The notes under the pieces: generated by a model | What the model saw: the letters and a program-made list of their open reading frames with translations, nothing else | The model's database searches: none | Told to the model about the DNA's origin: nothing | Translations under genes and position numbers: made by a program | In this document: positions 14,188-22,506 of the stretch, piece after piece | How positions within the stretch are numbered: the first letter of the stretch is position 1 | Layout of the letters: every line of letters starts with the position of its first letter | Assembly: GCA_002712945.1 (NCBI GenBank) | Contig: PAVA01000027.1 | Location: 1 to 27,139 of the forward strand | Source of the DNA: Citromicrobium sp. | GTDB taxonomy: Bacteria; Pseudomonadota; Alphaproteobacteria; Sphingomonadales; Sphingomonadaceae | Reading direction: 5' to 3' | DNA length: 27,139 bases

Positions 14188-15963
14188 ATGCTCTCCCATA
14201 TGCACGACAGCCAGATTCAACCCCAGGTTCGCCCGACGCCCAATGATTGCGCGCTGCCGCGACGCCGGGCCGACTTCACCACCTTCAACGAAGCGATCGA
14301 CTATGCCGCGCTTTCGGAGAAGGGCCTGAATTTCCACGATATGCGCGGCACGCTGGAGCGTGCCTATTCCTATCGGGAAATGCGCGAGGACGCGCTGGCG
14401 ATGGCCCATCGCCTCGTCGCCGCAGGGATCGGCCCGAAGGATCGGGTCGCGCTGATCGCCGAGACCAGCCCCGAATTCGCGGCGCTGTTCTGCGCCTGCA
14501 TCTATGCCGGTGCCTGGCCCGTGCCGCTGCCCTTGCCGACCACCTTCGGGGGCAAGGAAAGCTATATCGACCAGCTGGTCGTCCAGCTGGAAAGCGCGGA
14601 CCCCGCGCTGCTGATCTTCCCTCCCGAAATCGCCGAAATGACGCAGGCCGCCGCAACGCGGGTTGGCTGCAAGGCGATCGACTGGGACACGCTCGCCGCG
14701 CAGGACGCGCCCGAGGCCGAGCTGCCCCAAGCCGTGCCCGAGGATATCTGCTACCTGCAATATTCCAGCGGATCGACCCGCTTCCCCACGGGCGTCGCGG
14801 TCACCCACAAGGCGCTGCTGCACAATCTCTACGGCCACGCACAGGCGATGGAGCTGGGCACAAACGATCGCTGCGTCAGCTGGCTGCCGTGGTATCACGA
14901 CATGGGGCTGGTCGGCTGCTTCCTCAGCCTGATCGCCAACCAGGTTTCGGCGGATTACCTCAAGACCGAGCATTTCGCGCGCCGCCCGCTTGCCTGGCTC
15001 GATCTCATCAGCCGCAACAAGGGTACGACGCTCTCCTATTCGCCGACCTTCGGGTACGACATCTGCGCGCGCCGCATTTCCAGCCAGAGCAGCGTGGCCG
15101 AGCGGTTCGACCTGTCGCGCTGGCGCACGGCGGGCAACGGGGCCGACATGATCCGGCCCGACGTGATGCAGAACTTCGTGAATGCTTTTGCCGAAGCCGG
15201 CTTTAAGGCTTCCGCCTTCACGCCCAGCTACGGCCTCGCCGAAGCGACGCTGGCGGTCACCGTGATGCCGCCGGGCGAAGGCATCCGGGTCGAACTGGTC
15301 GAGGAAGAGCGCCTGTCGGGCGCGCGGCCCAACCTCAACCGCCCCGCCCGCTATCGTGCGATCGTCAATTGCGGCAAGCCGCTCCCCCAGATGGAAGTCG
15401 AAATCCGGGGCGAAGGCGACGAGATCAAGGGCGACCACCAGATCGGCAAGGTCTGGTGCCGCGGCCCCAGCATCATGCACTCCTACTTCCGCAACGAGGA
15501 AGCGACCAAGGACTGCCTCGTGCCGAGCAAGGATGGCGGAGCCCCTTGGCTCGACACCGGCGACATGGGCTACATGGCCGATGGCTACCTGTTCATCGTC
15601 GGCCGGGCGAAGGACATGATCATCATCAACGGCAAGAACCACTGGCCGCAGGACATCGAGTGGGCCGTGGAGCAGCTGCCGGGCTTCAACCATGGCGACA
15701 TCGCCGCCTTCGCGGTCGAGAATGGCGACGGTGAGGAAGCGCCTGCCGTACTGGTCCATTGCCGCGTGTCCGACCCGGAAGAACGCCGCGTCCTGCGCGA
15801 GCGCATTCGCGAGAAGGTGCAGTCGGTCACCGGCATGAACTGCGTGGTCGAACTGGTGCCGCCGCGCACCCTGCCGCGCACGTCCTCGGGCAAGCTGAGC
15901 CGCGCGAAGGCCAAGCGCCTCTACCTCTCGGGCGAAATCCAGCCCTACAGCCTCGCGGCCTGA
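14188..15963 (+). CDS. Fatty acyl-AMP ligase (FAAL)
   Basis: A 591-aa adenylate-forming enzyme that activates a fatty acid with ATP to acyl-AMP, normally for transfer to a carrier protein instead of CoA. The phosphate loop YSSGSTRFPTG begins at residue 192. PSYGLAEATLAV and WLDTGDMGYM are the A5 and A7 motifs. The A8 region GRAKDMIIINGKNHWPQDIEW at 472 onward is the FAAL-type hinge and separates it from ordinary acyl-CoA synthetases. Start ATG 14188 is chosen over ATG 14200; neither has a strong ribosome site. No carrier protein, PKS or NRPS is nearby, so the acceptor is unknown. It is divergent from recX. Confidence 0.9.
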   Translation: MLSHMHDSQIQPQVRPTPNDCALPRRRADFTTFNEAIDYAALSEKGLNFHDMRGTLERAYSYREMREDALAMAHRLVAAGIGPKDRVALIAETSPEFAALFCACIYAGAWPVPLPLPTTFGGKESYIDQLVVQLESADPALLIFPPEIAEMTQAAATRVGCKAIDWDTLAAQDAPEAELPQAVPEDICYLQYSSGSTRFPTGVAVTHKALLHNLYGHAQAMELGTNDRCVSWLPWYHDMGLVGCFLSLIANQVSADYLKTEHFARRPLAWLDLISRNKGTTLSYSPTFGYDICARRISSQSSVAERFDLSRWRTAGNGADMIRPDVMQNFVNAFAEAGFKASAFTPSYGLAEATLAVTVMPPGEGIRVELVEEERLSGARPNLNRPARYRAIVNCGKPLPQMEVEIRGEGDEIKGDHQIGKVWCRGPSIMHSYFRNEEATKDCLVPSKDGGAPWLDTGDMGYMADGYLFIVGRAKDMIIINGKNHWPQDIEWAVEQLPGFNHGDIAAFAVENGDGEEAPAVLVHCRVSDPEERRVLRERIREKVQSVTGMNCVVELVPPRTLPRTSSGKLSRAKAKRLYLSGEIQPYSLAA

Positions 15964-16011
15964 CGCCGCCGATCGCTCGACCAAGGGCGTGTCCGCATCG
16001 GCGGGCGCGCC

Positions 16012-16050
16012 TTGATTTGCGTGTCTTATGCAATTAATACAGTAATTGCA
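16012..16050 (+). promoter_or_regulatory. Promoter with overlapping palindromic operator before telA-like operon
   Basis: TTGATT (16012-16017), a 17-nt spacer, then TAATAC (16035-16040) form a sigma-70-like promoter. A perfect inverted repeat, TGCAATTA-N6-TAATTGCA (16029-16050), covers the -10 and probable start. A bound dimer would block polymerase, so repression by an unidentified regulator is likely. The patch is AT-rich in a GC-rich region. Confidence 0.55.
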
Positions 16051-16085
16051 GCACATTTCGTGCGAAAGAGGACACATTGCCAGCC

Positions 16086-17294
16086 ATGGCCACCCAGACC
16101 GAGACCGCCACTTCGACCGCGACCGAGCTGAACCTGACTCCGCCCGAGCCGATCCCGACCGTGGATGTCGAAAAGGCCGTCGGGCTGGTTCCGGTCGACG
16201 AGGGCAAGAAGAGCGAGCTGGACAGCAAGGTCGACAGCTTCGTCGCCGATCTCGTCGCGCATGACACCAATTCGCCGGAGTTCGGCAAGCGGGTGGACGA
16301 GATTTCCAACATGGGCCGCAAGGAAATCGCGGCCGCCTCCAGCATGTCCAACCGCTTCCTCGACAGGCCGATCCGCGCGATGGACCGCGATGAGGGTGTC
16401 GGCGCCAATCTCGCCGAGCTGCGCAGCACGGTGGAGGAGCTCGACCCGGCAAGGCGCGGCAAGAGCACCGGGCTGCTTGCCAAGCTGCCCTTCCGCAACA
16501 GCCTGAAAAGCTATTTCCGCAGCTACCAGAGCGCGCAGAGCCATATCCAGGCGATCCTCGACAAGCTCCATTCGGGCCGCAACGAACTGCAGAAGGACAA
16601 TGCGGCGATCGATGTCGAGCGGCAGAAGCTGTGGGAGGCGATGGGCAAGCTGGAGCAGATGATCCACATCTCCAAGACGCTCGACGCCAAGCTGGAAGAC
16701 AAGGCCAACGAACTCGAGGCGACCGATCCGGACAAGGCCAAGGCGATCCGCGAGACCGCGCTGTTCTACGTCCGCCAGCGCACGCAGGATCTGCTGACCC
16801 AGATGGCGGTGAGCGTGCAGGGCTATCTCGCGCTCGACCTCGTCAAGAAGAACAATGTCGAACTGGTGAAGGGTGTCGACCGCGCCAGCACCACCACCGT
16901 TTCCGCTCTGCGGACGGCGGTGACCGTGGCCGAGGCGATGACCAACCAGCGCCTCGTCCTCAAGCAGATCACCGCGCTCAACGAGACCACGGCGGGAATC
17001 ATCGATTCGACCGGCAAGCTGCTGCGCGAGCAGACCAGCACGATCCACGAACAGGCCGCCGCCAGCACGATCCCGATGGAAACGCTGCAGAACGCCTTCA
17101 AGAACATCTACGCGACGATGGACGAGGTTGACACCTTCAAGCTGAAGGCGCTCGACACGATGAAGCAGACGGTCGACACGCTTTCGACCGAGGTCGAGAA
17201 GTCGAAAACCTATATCGCCCGCGCCGAAAGCCAGGCGCAGGCCCAGGCGCAGATCGACGCTTCGGAAGACTCGCTGCTCAAGCTGGAGGGCTAG
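16086..17294 (+). CDS. TelA-like toxic anion resistance family protein
   Basis: A 402-aa member of the TelA/KlaA family (PF05816), cytosolic or membrane-associated helical proteins linked to tellurite resistance and envelope stress, with unknown biochemistry. After a Thr/Pro-rich N-terminus come long helical, charged stretches with coiled-coil character. Typical segments are LLAKLPFRNSLKSYFRSYQSA, EMGKL-like MGKLEQMIHISKTLDAKLE and LVKKNNVELVKGVDRASTTTVSALRTAVTVAEA. The ATG at 16086 is used; a TTG at 16077 lies nearer the AGAGGA ribosome site and could be the true start. It is the first gene of an operon with an XpaC-like gene 9 bp downstream. Confidence 0.9.
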   Translation: MATQTETATSTATELNLTPPEPIPTVDVEKAVGLVPVDEGKKSELDSKVDSFVADLVAHDTNSPEFGKRVDEISNMGRKEIAAASSMSNRFLDRPIRAMDRDEGVGANLAELRSTVEELDPARRGKSTGLLAKLPFRNSLKSYFRSYQSAQSHIQAILDKLHSGRNELQKDNAAIDVERQKLWEAMGKLEQMIHISKTLDAKLEDKANELEATDPDKAKAIRETALFYVRQRTQDLLTQMAVSVQGYLALDLVKKNNVELVKGVDRASTTTVSALRTAVTVAEAMTNQRLVLKQITALNETTAGIIDSTGKLLREQTSTIHEQAAASTIPMETLQNAFKNIYATMDEVDTFKLKALDTMKQTVDTLSTEVEKSKTYIARAESQAQAQAQIDASEDSLLKLEG

Positions 17295-17303
17295 GGGGCA
17301 GGC

Positions 17304-18068
17304 ATGAACGATCTGACCCGCGACAGCGACCGACTGATTTCCGAAGCCAGGCGTCTGCGCGACGATAATCGCAGCGGCGGGCGGCACCGCATGGTGCGCT
17401 CGATCGGCAAGGGCTCGGCCGAGGCCAAGCTCAAGCTGTGGGCGAAGCGCGGCGGGATGTTTGCAGGAGCGGTCGTCGCAATCCTGATCGCGATGTCGAT
17501 CGCCGGGGCCGTGCTCGGCGGGATCGGGTTCTGGGGACTCGTGGTCGCGTTCTTCGCCGCCCTTGGCGCGGCCGCGCTGTTCGCGAATTATCCCAGGCTC
17601 TCCGTCCCGCAGGCGGGCGACCTCAACAAGGGCACGCCGCGCCAGATGATCGCACGCACCGAATTGTGGCTGGAGGCGCAGCGCCCCGCCCTGCCCGCAC
17701 CCGCCGTGGCGCTGGTCGACGATCTCGGCGTCAAGCTCGACCTGCTCGGCAAGCAGCTTGAAACCGCGCCTGCGAGCCACGATTCGATCCGCGATATCCG
17801 CGAGCTGGTGGGCGAGACCCTGCCCGAAATGGTCCAGTCCTATACCCGCGTGCCCGCCGCCATGCGGCGCGAGGAGCATGCGGGCGCAACCGCCGATGAC
17901 CGGCTGGTCGAAGGCCTCGGCAAGATCAGCGGGGAAATCGACTCGATCAACCGCACCATCGCGGACGGAGCGCTCGACGATCTGGCCGTCCAGCACCGCT
18001 ATCTCGGCTATCGCTACGGCAACGGCGCGGCATCGGGCGGCTCAACGCAGGAAAGCGCGCCCAACTGA
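17304..18068 (+). CDS. XpaC-like membrane protein
   Basis: A 254-aa protein with a basic N-terminus, two adjacent transmembrane helices (about residues 50-95; GGMFAGAVVAILIAMSIAGAV and VVAFFAALGAAALF) and a helical cytosolic C-terminal domain. It resembles in layout the XpaC family (5-bromo-4-chloroindolyl phosphate hydrolysis protein), which is commonly encoded beside TelA. The sequence match is weak, so context carries much of the assignment. A GGGGGCAGG run precedes the ATG at 17304. Its TGA overlaps the next ATG by one base (TGATG). No catalytic motif is seen; it probably acts with the TelA-like protein at the membrane. Confidence 0.75.
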   Translation: MNDLTRDSDRLISEARRLRDDNRSGGRHRMVRSIGKGSAEAKLKLWAKRGGMFAGAVVAILIAMSIAGAVLGGIGFWGLVVAFFAALGAAALFANYPRLSVPQAGDLNKGTPRQMIARTELWLEAQRPALPAPAVALVDDLGVKLDLLGKQLETAPASHDSIRDIRELVGETLPEMVQSYTRVPAAMRREEHAGATADDRLVEGLGKISGEIDSINRTIADGALDDLAVQHRYLGYRYGNGAASGGSTQESAPN

Positions 18069-18382
18069 TGCGCGTGCCGATCCAGCACGACCTGCCCAAG
18101 GAAGAGGTCCGCCGTCGGCTGCGCGAACGCATGCCCGAACTGCCCGCCCACATGCCCGGCGGTACGGCGGACATGACGACCGAATGGCCCAGCGAGGACT
18201 GCATGAAGCTGACGGTCGGCGCGATGGGGCAGACCGTGCGCACCACGATTACGATCGAGGAGCGACAGGTGATCGTGGAGCTCGATCTTCCCGCGATGCT
18301 GTCCTTCTTCAAACCGCTGATCGCCAGCGCGGTGGCGGACAAGGGCAGCAAGCTGCTCTCCGGCCCCTCGGCAAAAAGCTGA
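18068..18382 (+). CDS. Polyhydroxyalkanoic acid system family protein
   Basis: A 104-aa protein matching the small PHA_gran_rgn type: N-terminal RVPIQHDLPKEEVRRRLRERM, a central beta-rich part (CMKLTVGAMGQTVRTTITIEERQVIVELDLP) and a helical end (AMLSFFKPLIASAVADKG). The family is annotated for polyhydroxyalkanoate granule association, but a biochemical role is not established. It is translationally coupled to the XpaC-like gene. No PHA synthase or phasin is in the window, so a direct link to PHA here is uncertain. A terminator-like hairpin follows at 18440-18471. Confidence 0.82.
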   Translation: MRVPIQHDLPKEEVRRRLRERMPELPAHMPGGTADMTTEWPSEDCMKLTVGAMGQTVRTTITIEERQVIVELDLPAMLSFFKPLIASAVADKGSKLLSGPSAKS

Positions 18383-18439
18383 AATTCGAAAGGTTTCCGG
18401 GAACCTCGCGCGGTCTCGTGCATAGAAGCCCTTATCGTC

Positions 18440-18471
18440 TCCCGCGAGTGGTGGCGCGGGATCAGGTTTTT
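18440..18471 (+). terminator. Rho-independent terminator between telA operon and bphO
   Basis: TCCCGCG (18440-18446) pairs perfectly with CGCGGGA (18455-18461) around an 8-nt loop, followed by TCAGG and a five-T run (18467-18471). It ends 22 bp before the bphO start, so it could also act as a leader attenuator. A near-palindrome, AGGTTTCC/GGGAACCT, lies upstream at 18391-18406. Confidence 0.6.
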
Positions 18472-18493
18472 CAGGTTCAAGGGGATCGCGCGA

Positions 18494-19057
18494 ATGTCTG
18501 CCAGGTGCATTGATGCACCCGCGCTGCGCGCACGGCTGCGCGCTGCCACACGAAACGAACACCAGTCTCTCGACGATGCGCTCGGTCGGCTCGATCTCGC
18601 CGACCGGGGCGATTACGCGCGCTTCCTGCGCGTCCAGTCGAGAGCGCGGCACGGTGTGCAGAAATGGCTCGAGTCGACGTGCCCGCCCGAGTGGCTGCCC
18701 CCGTCGCAGGCCGATCGGCTCGACCGCGATCTCGCCGCACTCGGTTGCGAGGCCGAGGATGACGCGCCCGATTTCACCTGCGCCGACGAAGGCCCGGTGG
18801 CATGGCTCGGCGCGGCTTGGGTTCTGGCGGGCTCCTCGCTCGGCAACCGCGTGATGGAGCGCGATCTGGCCGTGCGCGCGCACGATGACTGGCCGATGGC
18901 CTTCCTGCGCGACGAGACCATGCCCGCCTATTTCAAGGCGCTGCGTCCGCTGCTGGAGGGCACGGACCTGAACCCCGGTGCGGAACGGACGGCAGCGGCG
19001 GTGTTCGCGCATTTCCTGGCCGAGACCGACCGGCAGATGGCGACCGCCGCCGCATGA
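18494..19057 (+). CDS. bphO: Biliverdin-producing heme oxygenase
   Basis: Cleaves heme to biliverdin IX-alpha, CO and iron, supplying the phytochrome chromophore. The 187-aa helical product has ALRARLRAATRNEHQSLDDALGRLDL near the N-terminus, with His23 as the likely proximal heme ligand, and the distal-helix glycine segment WVLAGSSLGNRVM. Length matches bacterial BphO/HmuO. The link is confirmed by context: its ATGA overlaps the bphP start by 4 bp. The ATG at 18494 lies shortly after a terminator-like hairpin, so its own promoter must lie in a very short space or expression depends on read-through. Confidence 0.9.
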   Translation: MSARCIDAPALRARLRAATRNEHQSLDDALGRLDLADRGDYARFLRVQSRARHGVQKWLESTCPPEWLPPSQADRLDRDLAALGCEAEDDAPDFTCADEGPVAWLGAAWVLAGSSLGNRVMERDLAVRAHDDWPMAFLRDETMPAYFKALRPLLEGTDLNPGAERTAAAVFAHFLAETDRQMATAAA

Positions 19058-21600
19058 GCGATGGCGCATCCCAGGTCGACCTGACCAGCTGCGATCGCGA
19101 ACCGATCCATCAGCTCGGGGCCATCCAGCCCTTCGGCGCGATGCTGGTCGTCTCCACCGATAATTTCATCGCCCATTTTTCGCAGAATGCCACCGATTTT
19201 CTCGGTCTGAAAGGGATCGAGCAAGGCGCGCGGCTGGGCGACGTGCTGTCCCCCGATGCGCTGCAGGCGCTCCAGGGCGCCGCCGCGCGGCTGGAGGAGC
19301 CCGAAGATACCGAGCGGCTGTTCGCGCTGTCGCTCGACGACGATCCCGCGAGGCGGTTCGACTGCTCGATCCACCGCAGCGGCGGGCAATTGATGATCGA
19401 GTTCGAGCGCCACGATCCGGCGGGCTTCGGCAACCACATCGCCTCGATCCGCCCGATGATGGCGGGGCTCGACGCGATCGAGGGTGTGGACGCGCTGTGC
19501 GACGCGGCGGCGCAACGCCTCAAGGCGCTGCTCGAATTCGACCGGGTGATGGTCTACCGCTTCCACCCCGACGGCACGGGCGAAGTAATCGCGGAAGCGC
19601 GCGAGCGCGAAATCGACAGCTTCTCGGGGCTGCGCTACCCCAAGAGCGACATTCCCGCCCAGGCGCGCGAGCTCTATCTGCGCAATCGCCTGCGGATCAT
19701 CAGCAATGTGAACGATACGCCCGTTCCGGTGGTGCCGCGCACCCATTTCGGCGAACCGCTGGACCTCAGTCTCTCGACCCTGCGCTCTGTCTCGCCGATC
19801 CATATCGAATACCTGCGCAACATGGGCGTGCGCGCCTCGCTGTCGATCTCGATCATTGTGCGCGGCCGCCTGTGGGGACTGTTCGCCTGCCACCACTATC
19901 GGCCGCGCGTGCTGCCCTTTTCCAACCGGACGGCGGCGGAGGTCTTCTCGCAGATCTTCTCGCTGACGCTCGACCGCGCTCTGCACGATCAGGGCACTGC
20001 GCGCCGCGCGCTGGGCCAGAACCTGCACGAGCGGCTGATGACCCGGCTCGCCGGGGGTGCATCGCTGCGCGATACGCTGACGCAGGTGGGCACGAGCATC
20101 GGCGACTCGATCCCGCATGACGGGGCGAGTATCTTCATCGACGGCGAATATGTCGCGACCGGCCATGCGCCGACCGAGGAGGAGTTTCGCGAGCTCCTGC
20201 CCATGCTGCATTCGGGGCCGGCGGGCCGCATCCTCGCGTCGAGCCAGCTTACCCGTGGAATGGACGCCGCGAAGCCCTTTGCCGCGCGTGCGGCAGGGGC
20301 GCTGATCATCCCCGTGTCGCGTTCCCCGCGGGACTATTTCGTGTTGTGGCGCCGCGAACTCAAGCAAGTGGTCACATGGGCGGGCAATCCCGAGAAGCCG
20401 GTCGAGGATGGTGCCAATGGCGATCGCGTTTCTCCGCGCAAGAGCTTCGCCGCCTGGCAGCAGACCGTCGAGGGGCGCAGCGCCGACTGGACGCAGCCCG
20501 AGCTCGACCTCGCCGAAACCTTGCGCATCACCCTGCTCGAAGTGATCCTGCGGCTGACCGATGCCGCCGCGCAGGATCGCAAGCGCGCGGGCGAGCAGCA
20601 GGATCTGCTGATCGCCGAGCTCAATCACCGCGTGCGCAACATCCTCAATCTAATCCGGGGGCTGGTGAACCAGTCCCGCCACGAAACCGGCGATGCGGTC
20701 ACGCTGACCAAGCTGATCGGCGGACGGATCGGCGCGCTGGCCGCCGCGCACGACAATCTCACCCGCGACAACTGGGGGCCGACCTCGCTCAAGAAGCTGA
20801 TCGCGGACGAAGCGGATGCCTATCTGGGGGCGAAGACCTCGCGGCTTTCCGTGGAAGGGCGCGACGTGCTGATCGTCCCGCAGGCCTACACCGTGCTCGC
20901 GCTGGTGCTACACGAGATGATAACCAACTCGGCGAAGTATGGCAGCCTGTCCGATCATTCGGGGGATCTGCTCATCACGCTCGACCGGCAGGAGAACGGC
21001 GACCTCGAGCTGGGCTGGAAGGAGCGGGGAGGACCGCCGGTGAAAGCGCCCGAGCGTCGCGGCTTCGGCAGCACCATCATCGACAAGTCGATCCCGCACG
21101 AATTGCAGGGCGAGGCCCGCGTCGACTTCGCGCTGAGCGGTGTCGAGGCATGCTTCGTCATCCCTGCGCGGTATCTCCAGGATGCGGAGAAGGAGCACGA
21201 AATGGCGGATCAGGTCGACCACGGCGAGGAGACGCCAGAGGGTGGCGGGGAAGCGGACCTGCCCGAGCGCGTGCTGCTGATCGAAGACAACATGATCATC
21301 GCGCTCGATACCGAGGAGATGCTGCGGGAACTCGGTGTGAGCGAGGTGCTGGTCAGCGCAAGCGTGACCCAGGCCCTGCGCGCGATCGAGGCGGACAAGC
21401 CCGATTTCGCAGTGCTCGATTTCAATCTCGGCGAGGAATCGAGCGAGCCGGTCGCGCGCGAGCTTGCGCGCCACGACGTGCCCTTCGTTCTGGCGACCGG
21501 CTACAGCGCCAAGGAGGTGCGGTTCGAGGAACTCGGTGCGCGCGCGATCATCAAGAAGCCCTACGACAAGTCGGACCTCGCCAAGGTGCTGTCCGCGTAG
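19054..21600 (+). CDS. bphP: Bacteriophytochrome HWE histidine kinase with fused receiver domain
   Basis: Red/far-red photoreceptor kinase of 848 aa, cytosolic. The PAS domain (1-115) holds the biliverdin-binding Cys13 (TSCDREP). GAF (about 130-300) has a PASDIP variant PKSDIP (D199), H250 and H280. PHY (about 310-490) keeps the tongue PRKSF at 461-465. The kinase has H525 in LNHRVRN, the N box HEMITNSAKYGSLS and the W-x-E motif (LGWKERGG), marking the HWE family. A linker leads to a C-terminal receiver (about 740-848) with phosphoacceptor D789 (VLDFNLG) and Lys in KKPY. All key residues are present, so it should be active. The receiver lacks an output domain, so a separate effector or a phosphate-sink role is likely. 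Confidence 0.95.
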   Translation: MSDGASQVDLTSCDREPIHQLGAIQPFGAMLVVSTDNFIAHFSQNATDFLGLKGIEQGARLGDVLSPDALQALQGAAARLEEPEDTERLFALSLDDDPARRFDCSIHRSGGQLMIEFERHDPAGFGNHIASIRPMMAGLDAIEGVDALCDAAAQRLKALLEFDRVMVYRFHPDGTGEVIAEAREREIDSFSGLRYPKSDIPAQARELYLRNRLRIISNVNDTPVPVVPRTHFGEPLDLSLSTLRSVSPIHIEYLRNMGVRASLSISIIVRGRLWGLFACHHYRPRVLPFSNRTAAEVFSQIFSLTLDRALHDQGTARRALGQNLHERLMTRLAGGASLRDTLTQVGTSIGDSIPHDGASIFIDGEYVATGHAPTEEEFRELLPMLHSGPAGRILASSQLTRGMDAAKPFAARAAGALIIPVSRSPRDYFVLWRRELKQVVTWAGNPEKPVEDGANGDRVSPRKSFAAWQQTVEGRSADWTQPELDLAETLRITLLEVILRLTDAAAQDRKRAGEQQDLLIAELNHRVRNILNLIRGLVNQSRHETGDAVTLTKLIGGRIGALAAAHDNLTRDNWGPTSLKKLIADEADAYLGAKTSRLSVEGRDVLIVPQAYTVLALVLHEMITNSAKYGSLSDHSGDLLITLDRQENGDLELGWKERGGPPVKAPERRGFGSTIIDKSIPHELQGEARVDFALSGVEACFVIPARYLQDAEKEHEMADQVDHGEETPEGGGEADLPERVLLIEDNMIIALDTEEMLRELGVSEVLVSASVTQALRAIEADKPDFAVLDFNLGEESSEPVARELARHDVPFVLATGYSAKEVRFEELGARAIIKKPYDKSDLAKVLSA

Positions 21601-21621
21601 AACGGCCGACCGCAGGACGGC

Positions 21622-22377
21622 TCATTCGAAGAAGCGCTGCTGATAGTGAAACCGCGAGGCGACCGGGTTGCCCGCCGCGTCGCGCGCGGGCTCGAAGCGG
21701 ATCTGCTCGTACGCCAGTTCGCACACCTTGGCATCGGTCTCGGGAAAGCCGCTGGACCGCGTCACGCGGCATCCCGTCACGCGGCCTTGTGCGGACACGT
21801 CGAGCATCACCAGTGTCCGCGTGCCAACCCGCGCCTGCCGCCCGCCCGGCGGAACCGGGAAGGCCGAGACGTCGGTAATCGAGCGGGTGAGGCTCGGCTC
21901 GGTCGCGATGCCTCCTCCGCCACCGCCCTGCCCCTGGCCGCCCGCGCCGGTGCCGAGGCCATCGCCCGAAGCGCCTGTGCCTTCGCCCGAGTCGGCCGCG
22001 CCCGATTGGCTCGCCGTGCCGGTCGAAGCCGCGCGCGGCGCGGCGCTGCGACTGGGAAGCGGAATCGGGGGCCGCGGCGCGGAGATGGCGCTCGCCACGG
22101 CCCTCTCGCCCGGATTGCCCGCCGCCCCGGATTCATCCTCGGGCGGCCCGGCAGCCTGCGCCTCGGCGGGCTCCTGCGTCGGGCTTGGCGACGGCGAGGG
22201 CCGGGGCTCGGCAATATCGAAGGATGAGACCTGCGGGCCGAGCGCGCTGGTCACAAGATCGGGCGCAAACGCCTGGATCAGGCCATAGAACAGCAGCGCA
22301 TGCAGGATCACGATGCCCGCCAGCACGGGCACGCTCGGCCTCGTGGTGGCATCCGAAAATCCCCGCGCGTCGTCCAT
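21622..22377 (-). CDS. TonB family energy-transducing protein
   Basis: A 251-aa inner-membrane-anchored protein. One N-terminal transmembrane helix (about 18-38, VLAGIVILHALLFYGLIQAF) is followed by a long Pro/Ser/Ala/Gly-rich linker with a run of six glycines near residue 150. A C-terminal TonB-like domain includes LVMLDVSAQGRVTGCRVTRSSGFPETDAKVCELAYEQIRFEPA. Such proteins pass proton-motive energy from ExbBD to outer-membrane receptors. The linker lacks the Pro-Lys repeats of classical TonB. It follows the TonB-dependent receptor by 129 bp on the same strand, with a terminator between them. It ends 21 bp from bphP, tail to tail. exbB/exbD are not in the window. Confidence 0.88.
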   Translation of the reverse strand: MDDARGFSDATTRPSVPVLAGIVILHALLFYGLIQAFAPDLVTSALGPQVSSFDIAEPRPSPSPSPTQEPAEAQAAGPPEDESGAAGNPGERAVASAISAPRPPIPLPSRSAAPRAASTGTASQSGAADSGEGTGASGDGLGTGAGGQGQGGGGGGIATEPSLTRSITDVSAFPVPPGGRQARVGTRTLVMLDVSAQGRVTGCRVTRSSGFPETDAKVCELAYEQIRFEPARDAAGNPVASRFHYQQRFFE

Positions 22378-22435
22378 GCCCGCAAAACTCCGGGCCGGTT
22401 GCCCCGGTTCCGCAAATGGCCGGCCCTCGCCAACG

Positions 22436-22485
22436 AAAAACGGCGACCTCCGCCCCTATTCCTAAGGGGGAAGCCGCCGCTTTTT
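22436..22485 (-). terminator. Terminator after the TonB-dependent receptor
   Basis: CGGCG (22441-22445) pairs with CGCCG (22475-22479), with an inner CCCC/GGGG stem. A-tract and T-tract flank the two sides, so it reads as a terminator in both directions. It lies 22 bp past the receptor stop and suggests the TonB-family gene has a separate promoter or depends on read-through. Confidence 0.7.
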
Positions 22486-22506
22486 CAGGTCCGATGGTCG
22501 GTTGGC

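Noticed and set aside
14152..16452. 766-codon minus-strand frame opposite the acyl-AMP ligase
   Set aside because: Shadow of a clear FAAL gene; composition is biased and no motif is seen.
16026..17996. 656-codon minus-strand frame opposite telA and xpaC-like genes
   Set aside because: Shadow frame with repetitive His/Asp/Arg/Val composition. It also spans two real genes and their start signals.
18400..18424. EcfG-type promoter before bphO (GGAAC-N16-CATA)
   Set aside because: The -10 part matches CGTT poorly and GGAAC is already part of a near-palindrome; not enough to call.
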